Positions 8,208 through 16,525 of a stretch of 64,000 bases of DNA are shown here, in pieces. The translations under genes were made by a program, and so were the position numbers. Each line of letters starts with the position of its first letter. Position 1 is the stretch's first letter. Origin of the DNA: DASQFQ01 sp963811595. GTDB taxonomy: Bacteria > Actinomycetota > Thermoleophilia > Solirubrobacterales > Solirubrobacteraceae. Location: positions 228,766-292,765 of the forward strand of contig CAWERW010000005.1 of the NCBI GenBank assembly GCA_963811595.1, written 5' to 3'. The notes beneath the pieces are model-generated. The model searched no databases, was not told the DNA's origin, and saw only the letters and a list, made by a program, of their open reading frames with translations.

Positions 8208-9485
8208 ATGACACGGAAGTCCAAGAAGGCCGACCGTCCCGAGGTCTCCAACCGCGAGATCGTCGACCACTGGTTCGACGTCGCCGCCGAGCGGATGGGG
8301 CTGCGCGACGACATCCGTGCGGTCATGCGCACCTCGTACCGCGAGGTGAAGGTGCAGATCCCGGTGACGCTGTCCGACGGGAAGATCCACGTCTTCAGCG
8401 GCTTCCGCGTCCAGCACAACGGCGCGCGCGGCCCGTACAAGGGCGGGATCCGCTACCACCCGGAGGTCGACCTCGACGAGGTGCGCGCGCTGGCCACGCT
8501 GATGACGTGGAAGACCGCGGTGGCGGGGATCCCGTTCGGCGGCGCGAAGGGCGGCATCGACTGCGACGTGCACGCGCTCGACGAGGCCGAGCTGCAGCAG
8601 ATCACGCGCTCGTTCATCGACAAGATCGAGAAGGTGCTCGGGCCGCAGCGCGACATCCCGGCGCCCGACGTCGGCACGAACGCCCAGACGATGGCCTGGA
8701 TGATGGACGAGTACGGCAAGCTGCACGGCCATACGCCGGCGATCGTGACCGGCAAGCCGATCTCGCTCGAGGGCTCCTACGGCCGCGAGGCCGCCACCGG
8801 GCGCGGCATCGTCCACATGTTCCGCGAGGCGGCTCCCGGACTCCGCCTGCAGCCCTCCGACTGCCGCGTCGTGCTCCAGGGCTTCGGCAACGTCGGCTCG
8901 TGGGCGGCGCAGATCATCGCCCAGCTCGGTTGCACCGTGATCGGCGTCTCCGACGCCCACGGCGCGCTCCACGCCGAGGACGGCCTCGACCCCGAGGCGC
9001 TCCAGCGCCACGTGGCAGAGGGCGGCAAGGTCGCGGAGTTCGACGGCGACGGGGCCGAGCCGATCAGCCCGGACGAGCTGCTCGCGCTCGAGTGCGAGGT
9101 CTTCATCCCCGCCGCGCTCGGCGGCATGATCCACGCCGGCAACGCCGACCGGATCAACACGCGCGTGATCGTCGAGGGCGCCAACTCACCGACGACGCCG
9201 CAGGCCGACGAGATCCTCGCCGGCAAGGGCGTGCACGTCATCCCCGACGTGATGGCCAACGCGGGCGGCGTCATCGTCTCCTACTTCGAGTGGGTGCAGA
9301 ACCTCCAGCACTTCCGCTGGGACGAGCGCGAGGTCAACGAGAAGCTCGGCGCGATCATGCGCCGCGCCTACCGCGAGGTCGCCGCGCGCGCGGGCGAGGA
9401 CGAGGTGCCGATGCGCGTCGCCGCCTACCAGACGGGCATCGAGCGCGTGGTCGAGGCCGCGCGGACGCGCGGCTACATCCGCTAG
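8208..9485 (+). CDS. gdhA: Glutamate dehydrogenase (Glu/Leu/Phe/Val family)
   Basis: 425-residue hexameric-type (about 46-kDa subunit) dehydrogenase interconverting glutamate and 2-oxoglutarate plus ammonia. The substrate region GPYKGGIRYHPEVDLDEV is followed by the catalytic lysine block TWKTAVAGIPFGGAKGGI, PAPDVGTNAQTMAWMMDEY, and the Rossmann GFGNVGSWAAQ. The end VMANAGGVIVSYFEWVQN is typical of RocG/GudB-type enzymes. ATG 8208 is chosen because it begins two bases after the deacetylase stop and has GGAGG about 8 bp upstream (8196-8200). That leader sequence overlaps the 5' end of the antisense tRNA-Ala. Cofactor preference is not clear from sequence alone. Confidence 0.94.
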   Translation: MTRKSKKADRPEVSNREIVDHWFDVAAERMGLRDDIRAVMRTSYREVKVQIPVTLSDGKIHVFSGFRVQHNGARGPYKGGIRYHPEVDLDEVRALATLMTWKTAVAGIPFGGAKGGIDCDVHALDEAELQQITRSFIDKIEKVLGPQRDIPAPDVGTNAQTMAWMMDEYGKLHGHTPAIVTGKPISLEGSYGREAATGRGIVHMFREAAPGLRLQPSDCRVVLQGFGNVGSWAAQIIAQLGCTVIGVSDAHGALHAEDGLDPEALQRHVAEGGKVAEFDGDGAEPISPDELLALECEVFIPAALGGMIHAGNADRINTRVIVEGANSPTTPQADEILAGKGVHVIPDVMANAGGVIVSYFEWVQNLQHFRWDEREVNEKLGAIMRRAYREVAARAGEDEVPMRVAAYQTGIERVVEAARTRGYIR

Positions 9486-9495
9486 GAGAACCGAG

Positions 9496-9510
9496 CCCGC
9501 GGGCCGCGGG
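9496..9510 (+). terminator. Candidate terminator hairpin after gdhA
   Basis: Eleven bases after the gdhA stop there is a GC-only palindrome (CCCGCG-GGC-CGCGGG). A second potential stem, GCGGCC/GGCCGC, lies some 20 bases further on. There is no T-run, as is usual in very GC-rich genomes. Between this and 9728 I see nothing coding. Confidence 0.4.
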
Positions 9511-9728
9511 ACCCGAAGGTCACGCGGCCCGGAGCCCGAAGCCGGCCGCTGCGAAGGATCGCCCCGGGGCAGGAGGGATACCAATCGCGTTGTCGTCCGG
9601 CGGGTTGCCTCGTCCGGGAGTGTCGAGGCGGCCGCCGGGTCCGTTCCCGTCCAGAGGTGGCCCGGGCAGCCTGAGCAACTGATCGGCAGGAACCGCGGAG
9701 CGCAACACCCTCGCGGCCCTGAAATCGG

Positions 9729-10634
9729 TCAGGTGTCCATATCGAGGTGGACGACGCCCTCGGCGAGGATCACCGCGTCGCCGCCGACGCGCACCGTGTC
9801 GCCGTCGACCTCGGCCACCAGCCGGCTGGGGCGCCCCATCTCGATGCCCTGCTCGATGACCAGGCGCCGGGCGCCCGTGCGCGCCGCGACGTGCGCGCAC
9901 AGCGGCCCGACCGACGAGCCGGTCGCCGGGTCCTCGCCCATCTCCGCCGAGCGCATGAACGAGCGGGCGCGCGCGGTGCCCGCCTCCGGGTCGACCGCGG
10001 CCAGGTAGAGGGTGATCGCGTCGTGCTCGGTGAGCAGGCGCCCGATGCGGTCGTAGGCGGGGAGCACGCGGCGCAGCGCGGCGACGTCGCTGACGCAGGC
10101 GATCACCTGCGGGACGCCGGTCGAGACGACCTGGCACGGCAGCGCCGGGTCGGCCTCGGAGCCGTCGAGGCCCACGAGGCCCAGCACGTCGTCGGGATCG
10201 AGCTCCGGCCCGAACTGCGGCGGCTCCTGGAGCATCGAGACGCTCGCGCGCAGCCCGTCGAGCTCGACGTCGATCGCCTGGTCGCCCGGCTGCGTCCGCT
10301 GGACGAGGCGCACGCTGGTCTCGCCGCGCGCCCGCGCGACCGCCACCGCCGTGCCGAGCGACGGATGCCCCGCGAACGGGATCTCACCGCCCATCGTGAA
10401 GATCCGGTGGCGGTAGTCGGCGGCGCCGTCCGCGCGCTGGACGAACGAGGTCTCCGACAGCCGCGTCTCGCGCGCGAACGCGAGCATGGCGTCGTCGGAG
10501 AGGTCGTCGGCGTCGTGGACCACCGCCAGGCCGTTGCCGGCCAGCGGCCGGTCGGTGAAGACGTCGAGCAGGGTGTACGGGCGCGCGGCTATCGGTCGAG
10601 GTCGAAGTCGCGCGGCGGCTTCTGCTCGAACCAC
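9729..10634 (-). CDS. PhzF/YddE-family isomerase-like protein
   Basis: PhzF-fold protein (diaminopimelate-epimerase-like superfamily). Signatures: YTLLDVFTDRPLAGNGLAVV at the N-terminus, GGEIPFAGHPSLGTA, and GEDPATGSSVGPLC. The Glu in the RETRLSETSFV block matches the catalytic Glu position of PhzF. The conserved part is about 280 residues, which is normal. The start is uncertain. The codon where relatives begin is ATA (in ATAGCC...), overlapping the upstream gene's TAG stop. The nearest proper start is GTG 10634, which adds about 20 residues of Arg/Ala-rich sequence and overlaps the upstream gene by 46 bp. The substrate is unknown. Confidence 0.85.
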   Translation of the reverse strand: MVRAEAAARLRPRPIAARPYTLLDVFTDRPLAGNGLAVVHDADDLSDDAMLAFARETRLSETSFVQRADGAADYRHRIFTMGGEIPFAGHPSLGTAVAVARARGETSVRLVQRTQPGDQAIDVELDGLRASVSMLQEPPQFGPELDPDDVLGLVGLDGSEADPALPCQVVSTGVPQVIACVSDVAALRRVLPAYDRIGRLLTEHDAITLYLAAVDPEAGTARARSFMRSAEMGEDPATGSSVGPLCAHVAARTGARRLVIEQGIEMGRPSRLVAEVDGDTVRVGGDAVILAEGVVHLDMDT

Positions 10635-11065
10635 AGCCGGTCGTGCTCCGGCGTCTCCTGGAGGAAGTCGGGCGTCTCCTCCAGCACGTCCTCGCCCTCG
10701 GCGGGCGGCTGGGGCGTCAGCGGCGCGTCCGGGTCGATCGGCGGGCCGGCGTCGTACTCGACCGTCGGCTGGTTGAGCTCGATCGGCTCCTCCGGCGGCG
10801 GCGCGGGCTCCGGGACGTCCTCGAACCAGCCCTCGTCGCGCGGCGCCTCGGCCGGCGGCTCCTCCTCCACGACCGGCGGCGGCTCGTCCGCCGGCGGCGC
10901 CTCGGCGGGCGGTTCCGCGGACTCCGCGGCCGGATCCTCGGCGAACTCCGCGCGCTGCGGGGGGCCGAGTGCCTCGTTCTCCTGGCGCGTCACCTCTTCC
11001 GCATCGGCGCCGCGGCGGCGCTTGAGCTCGAGGTGCTCTCGAATGGCGTCGTCGAGCAGTCCCAT
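10589..11065 (-). CDS. Conserved hypothetical acidic, proline-rich protein
   Basis: 158 residues beginning MGLLDDAIREHLELKRRRGAD. This is a short predicted amphipathic helix followed by a long disordered tail of Pro, Glu and Ala, with scattered aromatic short motifs (GWFEDVPE, DRLWFEQKPP). The N-terminal helix is a recurring actinobacterial small-protein signature; no function is known to me. It sits 15 bp downstream of the diguanylate cyclase on the same strand, so co-transcription is likely. Its stop overlaps the PhzF-like gene. Confidence 0.7.
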   Translation of the reverse strand: MGLLDDAIREHLELKRRRGADAEEVTRQENEALGPPQRAEFAEDPAAESAEPPAEAPPADEPPPVVEEEPPAEAPRDEGWFEDVPEPAPPPEEPIELNQPTVEYDAGPPIDPDAPLTPQPPAEGEDVLEETPDFLQETPEHDRLWFEQKPPRDFDLDR

Positions 11066-11080
11066 CAGGCCGTTGAAAGC

Positions 11081-12946
11081 CTACTCGGCTCTGACGGTGC
11101 GGTTCTTCCCGGAGCGCTTGGCGCGGTACAGCGCGGCGTCCGCCGAGGCGACGAGCGCGTCCTTGTCGGCGGCGCCGTTGCCCTGCTCGAGCGCCGCGGC
11201 GCCGAAGGAGGCCGTCACCCGCAGCGTGCCGCCGCCCTCGATCAGCGGGAGCTCGAGCGACTCGATCGCGTGGCGGACGCGCTCGGCGAAGTTGAAGGCG
11301 CCGTCGAGGTCGGTCCCCGGCAGCGCGACGGCCATCTCCTCGCCGCCGTAGCGGGCCGGCTCGTCGATCTCGCGCGACGACTCCCGGAGCACGCGCGCGA
11401 CCTCGCGGAGGACGAGATCGCCCTGCATGTGGCCGTAGGTGTCGTTGACGCGCTTGAAGTTGTCGATGTCGAGCATGATCAGGCCCACGTCGCCCTCGAA
11501 GCGCTTGGCGCGCTCGACCTCCTGGAAGATGACCTCCTGGAAGCGGCGGTGGTTGAACAGGCCGGTCAGCTCGTCCGTGACCGCCTGGCGCTGCACGGTC
11601 TCGTGGAGGTCGACGTTCTCGATCGAGACGCCGGCCTGGTGGGAGAGGTAGGCGAACAGCTCGCGCTCGCCGTCGGAGAAGCCCTGGCTCGCGCGGGCGA
11701 CGGTCAGCATGCCGAGGATCCGGCCGCCCTCCTGGGCGCGCAGCGGGTGCGAGAGCGCGTAGAGCTCGCCGAGGTCGGTCTCCACCACGTCCTCGGCGTT
11801 GAGCGACGCCGCCTCGGCGGCCGAGATCGCGTCGCGGAAGCGCTCGACGTCGCCCTCGCCGGCCACCTGCTCGAAGCGCCCGGCCGGGCCGGTGCGCAGC
11901 GCGGCGCGGCCACAGTCGGCGCCGACGCCGTCGACCGCGGTCTGGACCACGATCTCGAGCACGGCGTCGCGATCCAGCCCCTTGGCGAACGACTGGCCGA
12001 CGCGGCGGATCGCCTCGCGCAGCCGCTTGCGCTCGAGCTGCAGCTCCTCCAGGCGTTTTTCGAGCTCGCGCGCCATCGTGTTGAACTCCGTGCCGAGCGC
12101 GGCGAACTCGTCGTTGCCCTCGGTCGGCACCTCGATCCCGAAGTCGCCGCCGGCCAGCCGCCGCGCCGCGTCCAGCAGGCGCTGGATCTGCGACTGCAGC
12201 GAGCGCGAGACGGTGAGCGCGAACGCGAAGGCGGCGATCAGCGCCGCGGCGAGGATCGCGGCGACCTCGAGCGAGGAGCCGGCGAGCCCCTCGGTCTCGC
12301 GCTCCGCGAGCAGGCGCACCTGCACCCGCCCGCCCTCGAAGCCGGGGCCGTCGAACCCGGTCAGGCGCAGGGCCTGCCCGCCGATCTCGACCTCTCCGCG
12401 CGCGGGCAGGCGCTCCGCTCCCGCGTCGGGGAGCGTCGAGACGACCAAGTCGTTGCCGGCGCCGATGACGACCTCGGAGCCGGTCACGCGCTCGACGAGC
12501 TCCGCGTAGTCCTGCGCGCTGATGGCCGAGGCGGTCAGCAGCCCGGCGGCGCCACCGCCGGTGTCGAGCAGCCGCGTGCGCGCCGGCGCGACGGCTTCGC
12601 CGCGCCCGGTCTCGAAGCGCCCGACCCCGTCGAGGTTCATCACGCCGCGCGCCAGCCCGGTCTCCTGCGCGAGCGTGTCGAAGCGGCTCTGGATCGGCCC
12701 GCGCTCCCCGCCCTGGATCGCCGCGGCGAGCTCCTCGTCGCGCGCGATCGTGCGCGCGGCGGCCTCGGCGCGGTCCTGGGACTCGCGGAACAGGCCGGAC
12801 GCGGAGCGCTGCGCCTCCGACAGCCGGGCGTCGGTCTTGCCCTGCTCGGAGTCGGCCGCCAGCACGAATCCCACCGCGGCGACCACGACCATCGGGAGGA
12901 TGACCAGGACGATGAAGAAGACGGTGAGTCGGTTGCGGAAGCTCAT
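11081..12946 (-). CDS. Membrane diguanylate cyclase (sensor-HAMP-GAF-GGDEF)
   Basis: 621 residues. An N-terminal membrane helix (about 8-30) is followed by an extracytoplasmic sensor region to about 225. A second membrane helix (about 226-246) leads to a HAMP linker, a GAF-like domain (about 310-455) and a GGDEF domain starting at DELTGLFNHRRF. The signature reads GGEEM (residues 534-538) instead of GGDEF/GGEEF; the metal-binding Glu pair is kept. An RxxD inhibitory I-site (REID) sits exactly five residues upstream, so a product-inhibited cyclase making c-di-GMP is likely. The final Met is unusual and could alter activity. The gene is divergent from the tRNA-Ala at 13036. Confidence 0.88.
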   Translation of the reverse strand: MSFRNRLTVFFIVLVILPMVVVAAVGFVLAADSEQGKTDARLSEAQRSASGLFRESQDRAEAAARTIARDEELAAAIQGGERGPIQSRFDTLAQETGLARGVMNLDGVGRFETGRGEAVAPARTRLLDTGGGAAGLLTASAISAQDYAELVERVTGSEVVIGAGNDLVVSTLPDAGAERLPARGEVEIGGQALRLTGFDGPGFEGGRVQVRLLAERETEGLAGSSLEVAAILAAALIAAFAFALTVSRSLQSQIQRLLDAARRLAGGDFGIEVPTEGNDEFAALGTEFNTMARELEKRLEELQLERKRLREAIRRVGQSFAKGLDRDAVLEIVVQTAVDGVGADCGRAALRTGPAGRFEQVAGEGDVERFRDAISAAEAASLNAEDVVETDLGELYALSHPLRAQEGGRILGMLTVARASQGFSDGERELFAYLSHQAGVSIENVDLHETVQRQAVTDELTGLFNHRRFQEVIFQEVERAKRFEGDVGLIMLDIDNFKRVNDTYGHMQGDLVLREVARVLRESSREIDEPARYGGEEMAVALPGTDLDGAFNFAERVRHAIESLELPLIEGGGTLRVTASFGAAALEQGNGAADKDALVASADAALYRAKRSGKNRTVRAE

Positions 12947-12986
12947 ATGGGCACCGGGCGACCGGCCAGCGTAGCCGCGCCACGGC

Positions 12987-12992
12987 TACAAT
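12987..12992 (+). promoter_or_regulatory. Candidate -10 element (TACAAT) for tRNA-Ala(CGC)
   Basis: TACAAT, a good -10 match in GC-rich surroundings, lies about 44 bp before the tRNA. No convincing -35 is visible at 16-18 bp, so this is tentative. Confidence 0.35.
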
Positions 12993-13035
12993 CGGCCCCA
13001 CACCGGCCGGCCGTTAGGAACGGTCGTCCAATCCC

Positions 13036-13108
13036 GGGGCTATAGCTCAGTTGGGAGAGCGCCTGGATCGCACCCAGGAGGTCGGGGGTTCGAGTCCCCC
13101 TAGCTCCA
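13036..13108 (+). tRNA. tRNA-Ala (anticodon CGC)
   Basis: 73-nt cloverleaf. Acceptor GGGGCTA/TAGCTCC contains the G3-U70 alanine determinant. D arm is GCTC-AGTTGGGA-GAGC. The anticodon stem CCTGG/CCAGG carries the loop ATCGCAC (anticodon CGC). T arm is GGGGG-TTCGAGT-CCCCC. No CCA is encoded. It decodes GCG, a heavily used codon at this base composition. Confidence 0.93.
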
Positions 13109-13233
13109 TTACTCGGGAGGATTGTCACACGTGGGGTTCGCCGTCACGGCGGCGGCTCCCTCCGGTTGAGTCGCGCCGTGGGCCGCGCCGATCGGCGCGA
13201 CAGCCGGATCGCCCGGCGGTAGGGTCGCTTGCC

Positions 13234-14019
13234 ATGCTCGCTCGCACGACGTCCCTCGCAGTCCTCCTCGGCCTTGCCTTGCTCGCGGCCGGCGCTCCCG
13301 CCGCCGGCGCCGCCCGCATCTCGGTCGCCGTCCTCGGCGGGGAGACCGACACCGGGCCGTCCCGCGTGATGGTGGTCGCCGAGCGGCGCCCGGGCGGGCG
13401 GCTGCGCGTGACCGCACTGCGCGCCGACCGCGAGCCTGGCGGGGCCCGGCAGGCGCTGCATCTGATGCGCGGCGGCTGCGAGGGCAGGCGGGCCGGCAAG
13501 CTCGAGATCCCCAACGGTCGCGTCGTGAGCCGTGTCTTCGAGCGCATCGGCGGCCCCTGGCCCTGGCTGCACGTTCTCTCCCTCAACAACAAGGACGTCT
13601 ACGGCGGCGTCGGCGGCTACTTTCGCTCCTGCGCACGGCTCGGGCGGCCTGCTTCCGCGGGCTGGTACACGGCGCTGACGAAGAACGAAGCCCTCAAGGA
13701 GCTCGTGGCCGTTCAGCGCCGTGGCGAGCGCTGGCGCGTGACGTCGCTGCTCGCGGCCCGGCAGCACGACGACGGCGTGCACGTCCCGTACGTCCTCGGC
13801 GCGAGCACGCGGCGCTGCAGCGAGCCGATGAGCGCGGCGTCGGACCTGCTGTGGCGGACCCCGATCGCCGCCGGCCGGCCGTCGATCAAGGTGCTCGAGG
13901 ACTGGGATGTGCCGAGTACGCGATCGCTCGCCGTGCTCCCCCGGGGCGGCACGGCCGCCGCGCTGCCCGCGGCGTGCGCGGGCCTGAAGCGGGACGATCT
14001 GGAGCAAGCCGCCGACTGA
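13234..14019 (+). CDS. Secreted protein of unknown function
   Basis: 261 residues with a clear Sec signal peptide (LAVLLGLALLAAGAPAAGAA, cleavage after about residue 28) and a compact exported domain. The domain contains several Cys residues that could pair (GGCEGR, FRSCARL, TRRCSEP, ACAGL). No family is recognised. ATG 13234 is chosen because the signal peptide starts there, although the frame extends upstream through the tRNA. The next gene starts 23 bp downstream on the same strand. Confidence 0.7.
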   Translation: MLARTTSLAVLLGLALLAAGAPAAGAARISVAVLGGETDTGPSRVMVVAERRPGGRLRVTALRADREPGGARQALHLMRGGCEGRRAGKLEIPNGRVVSRVFERIGGPWPWLHVLSLNNKDVYGGVGGYFRSCARLGRPASAGWYTALTKNEALKELVAVQRRGERWRVTSLLAARQHDDGVHVPYVLGASTRRCSEPMSAASDLLWRTPIAAGRPSIKVLEDWDVPSTRSLAVLPRGGTAAALPAACAGLKRDDLEQAAD

Positions 14020-14042
14020 AGCCCACCGGTTAGAGTCGCGCC

Positions 14043-16265
14043 GTGAGCCAGGCCGCCCGTCCTGACGCACCGGTCCTCCTCGTCACCAAGCTCCATCCCC
14101 CGTTCGTCCCGGCGCAGACCGTCGAGCGCGAGCGGCTGTTCGAGCGGCTGCGGGGAGGGCGCGGGCTGCGACTCTCGCTCGTCGCCTGCCCGGCGGGCTT
14201 CGGCAAGTCGATCCTGCTCGCGGCCTGGCGCGAGCAGGAGGCGCAGCGGCGGCCGGTGGCGTGGGTCTCGCTCGACGAGGGCGACGACGACGCGGTCGTG
14301 CTGTGGTCGCACATCGTCGAGGCGCTGTGCCGCGCCTGCCCGGGCCTTCCGCACGAGGCGCTGGCCGCGACCGCCGCCACGGCGCCGATCGTCGAGGTGC
14401 TGCTGCCGCGGCTCGTCAACGAGCTCGCCGAGCAGCCCGAGCTGGCGCTGGTGCTCGACGACTTCCACCGGCTGTCCGGCCCGGCGGCGCGGGAGAGCAT
14501 CGCGTGGCTCGTCGACCACATGCCGCCGACGCTCCAGCTCGTGCTCTCGACCCGGACGGACCCGGCGCTGCCGCTCGGCGCGCTGCGGGCGCACGGCCAG
14601 CTGCTCGAGCTGCGGGCGGACGCGCTGCGCTTCACCGCCGAGGAGGCCCGCGCGTTCCTCAACGGCAGCCTCGAGCTCGGCCTCGACGACGCCGACGTCG
14701 ACCTGCTCGTCGCGCGCACCGAGGGCTGGCCGGCCGGGATCTACCTGGCCGCGCTGTCGCTGGCCGGCAAGGCCGACAAGCACGCGCTGGTGGCGGCGTT
14801 CGACGGGACCAGCGCGCACATCGTCGACTTCCTGTCCGGCGAGGTGCTCGCGGCCTATCCGCCCGAGCTGCAGCGCTTCATGCTCCACACGTCGGTGCTC
14901 GAGCGGCTGTGCGCGCCGCTCTGCGACGCGCTTCTCGAAGGCGGCTCGGCCGGCGCGCTGGAGTCGCTGGCGCGCTCCAACCTGTTCCTGATCCCGCTCG
15001 ACGACCGGCGCGAGTGGTTCCGCTTCCACCACCTGTTCGCGCAGATCCTGCGCCTGGAGCTCGAGCGGCGCGAGCCGGGCGTCGCGCCGGCGCTGCACCG
15101 GCGGGCCTACGCGTGGCACACCGCGTCGGGCACGGCCGACGAGGCGATCCACCACGCGCTGGCGGCGCGCGCCCATCCCGAGGCGGCGGACCTGATCGCC
15201 GAGACGTGGGTGCACTACGCGAACGCGGGCCGCACGCAGTCCGTGCTCGAGTGGCTCGGCCGCTACCCCGACGAGCTGCTGCGCGACGACGCGCGGCTGC
15301 TCGTCGTACAGGCGTGGGTGCTCGCCCTGCGCGGGCGCGAGGCCGAGATGCGCGCGGCGGTCGCCCGCGCGCGCGAGCTCGGGGGCCTCGACGCCGGCCC
15401 GCTCCCCGACGGGTTCTCGACGCTCGAGTCGAGCCTCGCGCTGCTCGGCGCGACGTTCGCGTGGGGCGACGTGTCGGCGGTGCGCGAGCACGGCGCGCGC
15501 TGGTCGGAGCTCGAGCCGGAGGAGTCGCCGTGGCGGCCCGTGCTCACCTGGGCGCTCGGCTGGGCGCACTACTGCGACGGCGACCTCGACGGCGCCGAGC
15601 GCTGGCTGCGCGAGACGACGGAGATCGCCCCGCCCGCCGACCAGTGGATCGTCGGGATCGCGGCGATCGCCGACCTGTCGCTGATCGCCGGGATGCGCGG
15701 GCGGCGCGACGACCAGCGGCGGCTGGCCGCCGAGGCCGACGTGGTCGCGCGCGAGCGCGGGCTGCTCGACGCGATCGAGGACGGCGAGGTCCACACCGCG
15801 CACGGCATGTGGCACGCCGCCGAGGGCCGCCACGAGGACGCGCTGCCGGAGCTCGAGCAGGGCGTCTTCCTCCGCCGCCTGTGGGGCCAGCCGCTCGACC
15901 TCATCGACGGGCTCGTCTCGCTCGCGCCGACGGTCGCCGCGCTCGGCGACGGGGCGCGTGCGGACGCGCTGCTCGCGGAGGCCGAGGCGCTCGTGGCGGG
16001 ATGCCGCGATCCCGGCTCGCTGGCCGCGCGCGTGGCCGCCGCGCGGCGCGCGCTCGGCAACGGCGGCAACGGCACGTCGGAGCTGTCGGAGCGCGAGCTG
16101 ACGATCCTGCGCTTCCTCACCAGCGGGCTGTCCGAGCGCGAGATCGGCCGTGAGCTGTACCTCTCGTTCAACACCGTGCACAGCCACGTCAAGTCCATCT
16201 ACCGCAAGCTCGGCGTGTCCTCGCGCGCCGAGGCGGTCGAGCGGGCCCGCCGGCCGCTCACCTAG
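14043..16265 (+). CDS. Large ATP-binding LuxR-family regulator (MalT/LAL type)
   Basis: 740 residues, GTG start. N-terminal NB-ARC/STAND ATPase with Walker A ACPAGFGKS (about residues 50-58) and Walker B-like LALVLDDFHRL. A MalT-type helical and TPR-like middle region follows. The C-terminal LuxR helix-turn-helix (LSERELTILRFL ... IGRELYLSFNTVHSHVKSIYRKLGV, about 680-735) binds DNA. Such regulators act as ATP- and ligand-gated transcription activators. The inducer is unknown. The downstream small gene and hydrolases run in the same direction and are possible targets. Confidence 0.92.
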   Translation: MSQAARPDAPVLLVTKLHPPFVPAQTVERERLFERLRGGRGLRLSLVACPAGFGKSILLAAWREQEAQRRPVAWVSLDEGDDDAVVLWSHIVEALCRACPGLPHEALAATAATAPIVEVLLPRLVNELAEQPELALVLDDFHRLSGPAARESIAWLVDHMPPTLQLVLSTRTDPALPLGALRAHGQLLELRADALRFTAEEARAFLNGSLELGLDDADVDLLVARTEGWPAGIYLAALSLAGKADKHALVAAFDGTSAHIVDFLSGEVLAAYPPELQRFMLHTSVLERLCAPLCDALLEGGSAGALESLARSNLFLIPLDDRREWFRFHHLFAQILRLELERREPGVAPALHRRAYAWHTASGTADEAIHHALAARAHPEAADLIAETWVHYANAGRTQSVLEWLGRYPDELLRDDARLLVVQAWVLALRGREAEMRAAVARARELGGLDAGPLPDGFSTLESSLALLGATFAWGDVSAVREHGARWSELEPEESPWRPVLTWALGWAHYCDGDLDGAERWLRETTEIAPPADQWIVGIAAIADLSLIAGMRGRRDDQRRLAAEADVVARERGLLDAIEDGEVHTAHGMWHAAEGRHEDALPELEQGVFLRRLWGQPLDLIDGLVSLAPTVAALGDGARADALLAEAEALVAGCRDPGSLAARVAAARRALGNGGNGTSELSERELTILRFLTSGLSEREIGRELYLSFNTVHSHVKSIYRKLGVSSRAEAVERARRPLT

Positions 16266-16313
16266 GTGAATCTTCACGCCCCTCCCCTGGGCGCGCGGGA
16301 GGGTTGCCGGGCC

Positions 16314-16525
16314 ATGACCGACTACCAGCTCGAGCTCCGGGGCGAGATCGGCGATCGCTTTGCGGCCGTCTTCGAGGGGATGCGCATCGAGCAGCGCGAC
16401 GGCAACACGCTCCTGACCGGCCCCCTGGCCGACCAGGCGCAGCTGCACGGCGTGCTGGAGCGCATCCAGGACCTCGGCATCGAGCTGGTCTCGATCAAAC
16501 CGCTCGACCGAAAGGACCGTCATGA
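16314..16525 (+). CDS. Small conserved protein (~65 aa), 3' end uncertain
   Basis: From ATG 16314 the frame encodes a compact 60-65 residue alpha/beta protein (TDYQLELRGEIGDRF ... LERIQDLGIELVSIKPLD). It is of a type often found next to alpha/beta hydrolases, and its function is unknown. In this frame no stop follows before 18122. The sequence slips into the overlapping hydrolase gene read out of frame, and by coincidence stays in phase with the downstream metallo-hydrolase. A one-base shift near the end would place its stop at TGA 16523-16525, giving a classic ATGA overlap with the hydrolase start. I annotate to that point. Either an indel error or a genuine stop loss is present. Confidence 0.55.

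Noticed and set aside
9729..13001. 1090-residue minus-strand frame joining PhzF to the cyclase region
   Set aside because: Only the PhzF portion has family character; the rest is an antisense or out-of-frame reading of the acidic protein and the diguanylate cyclase.
12943..13128. Short minus-strand frame reading GARGTRTPDLLGAIQ
   Set aside because: This is the well-known spurious translation of the antisense of a tRNA gene (tRNA-Ala at 13036).
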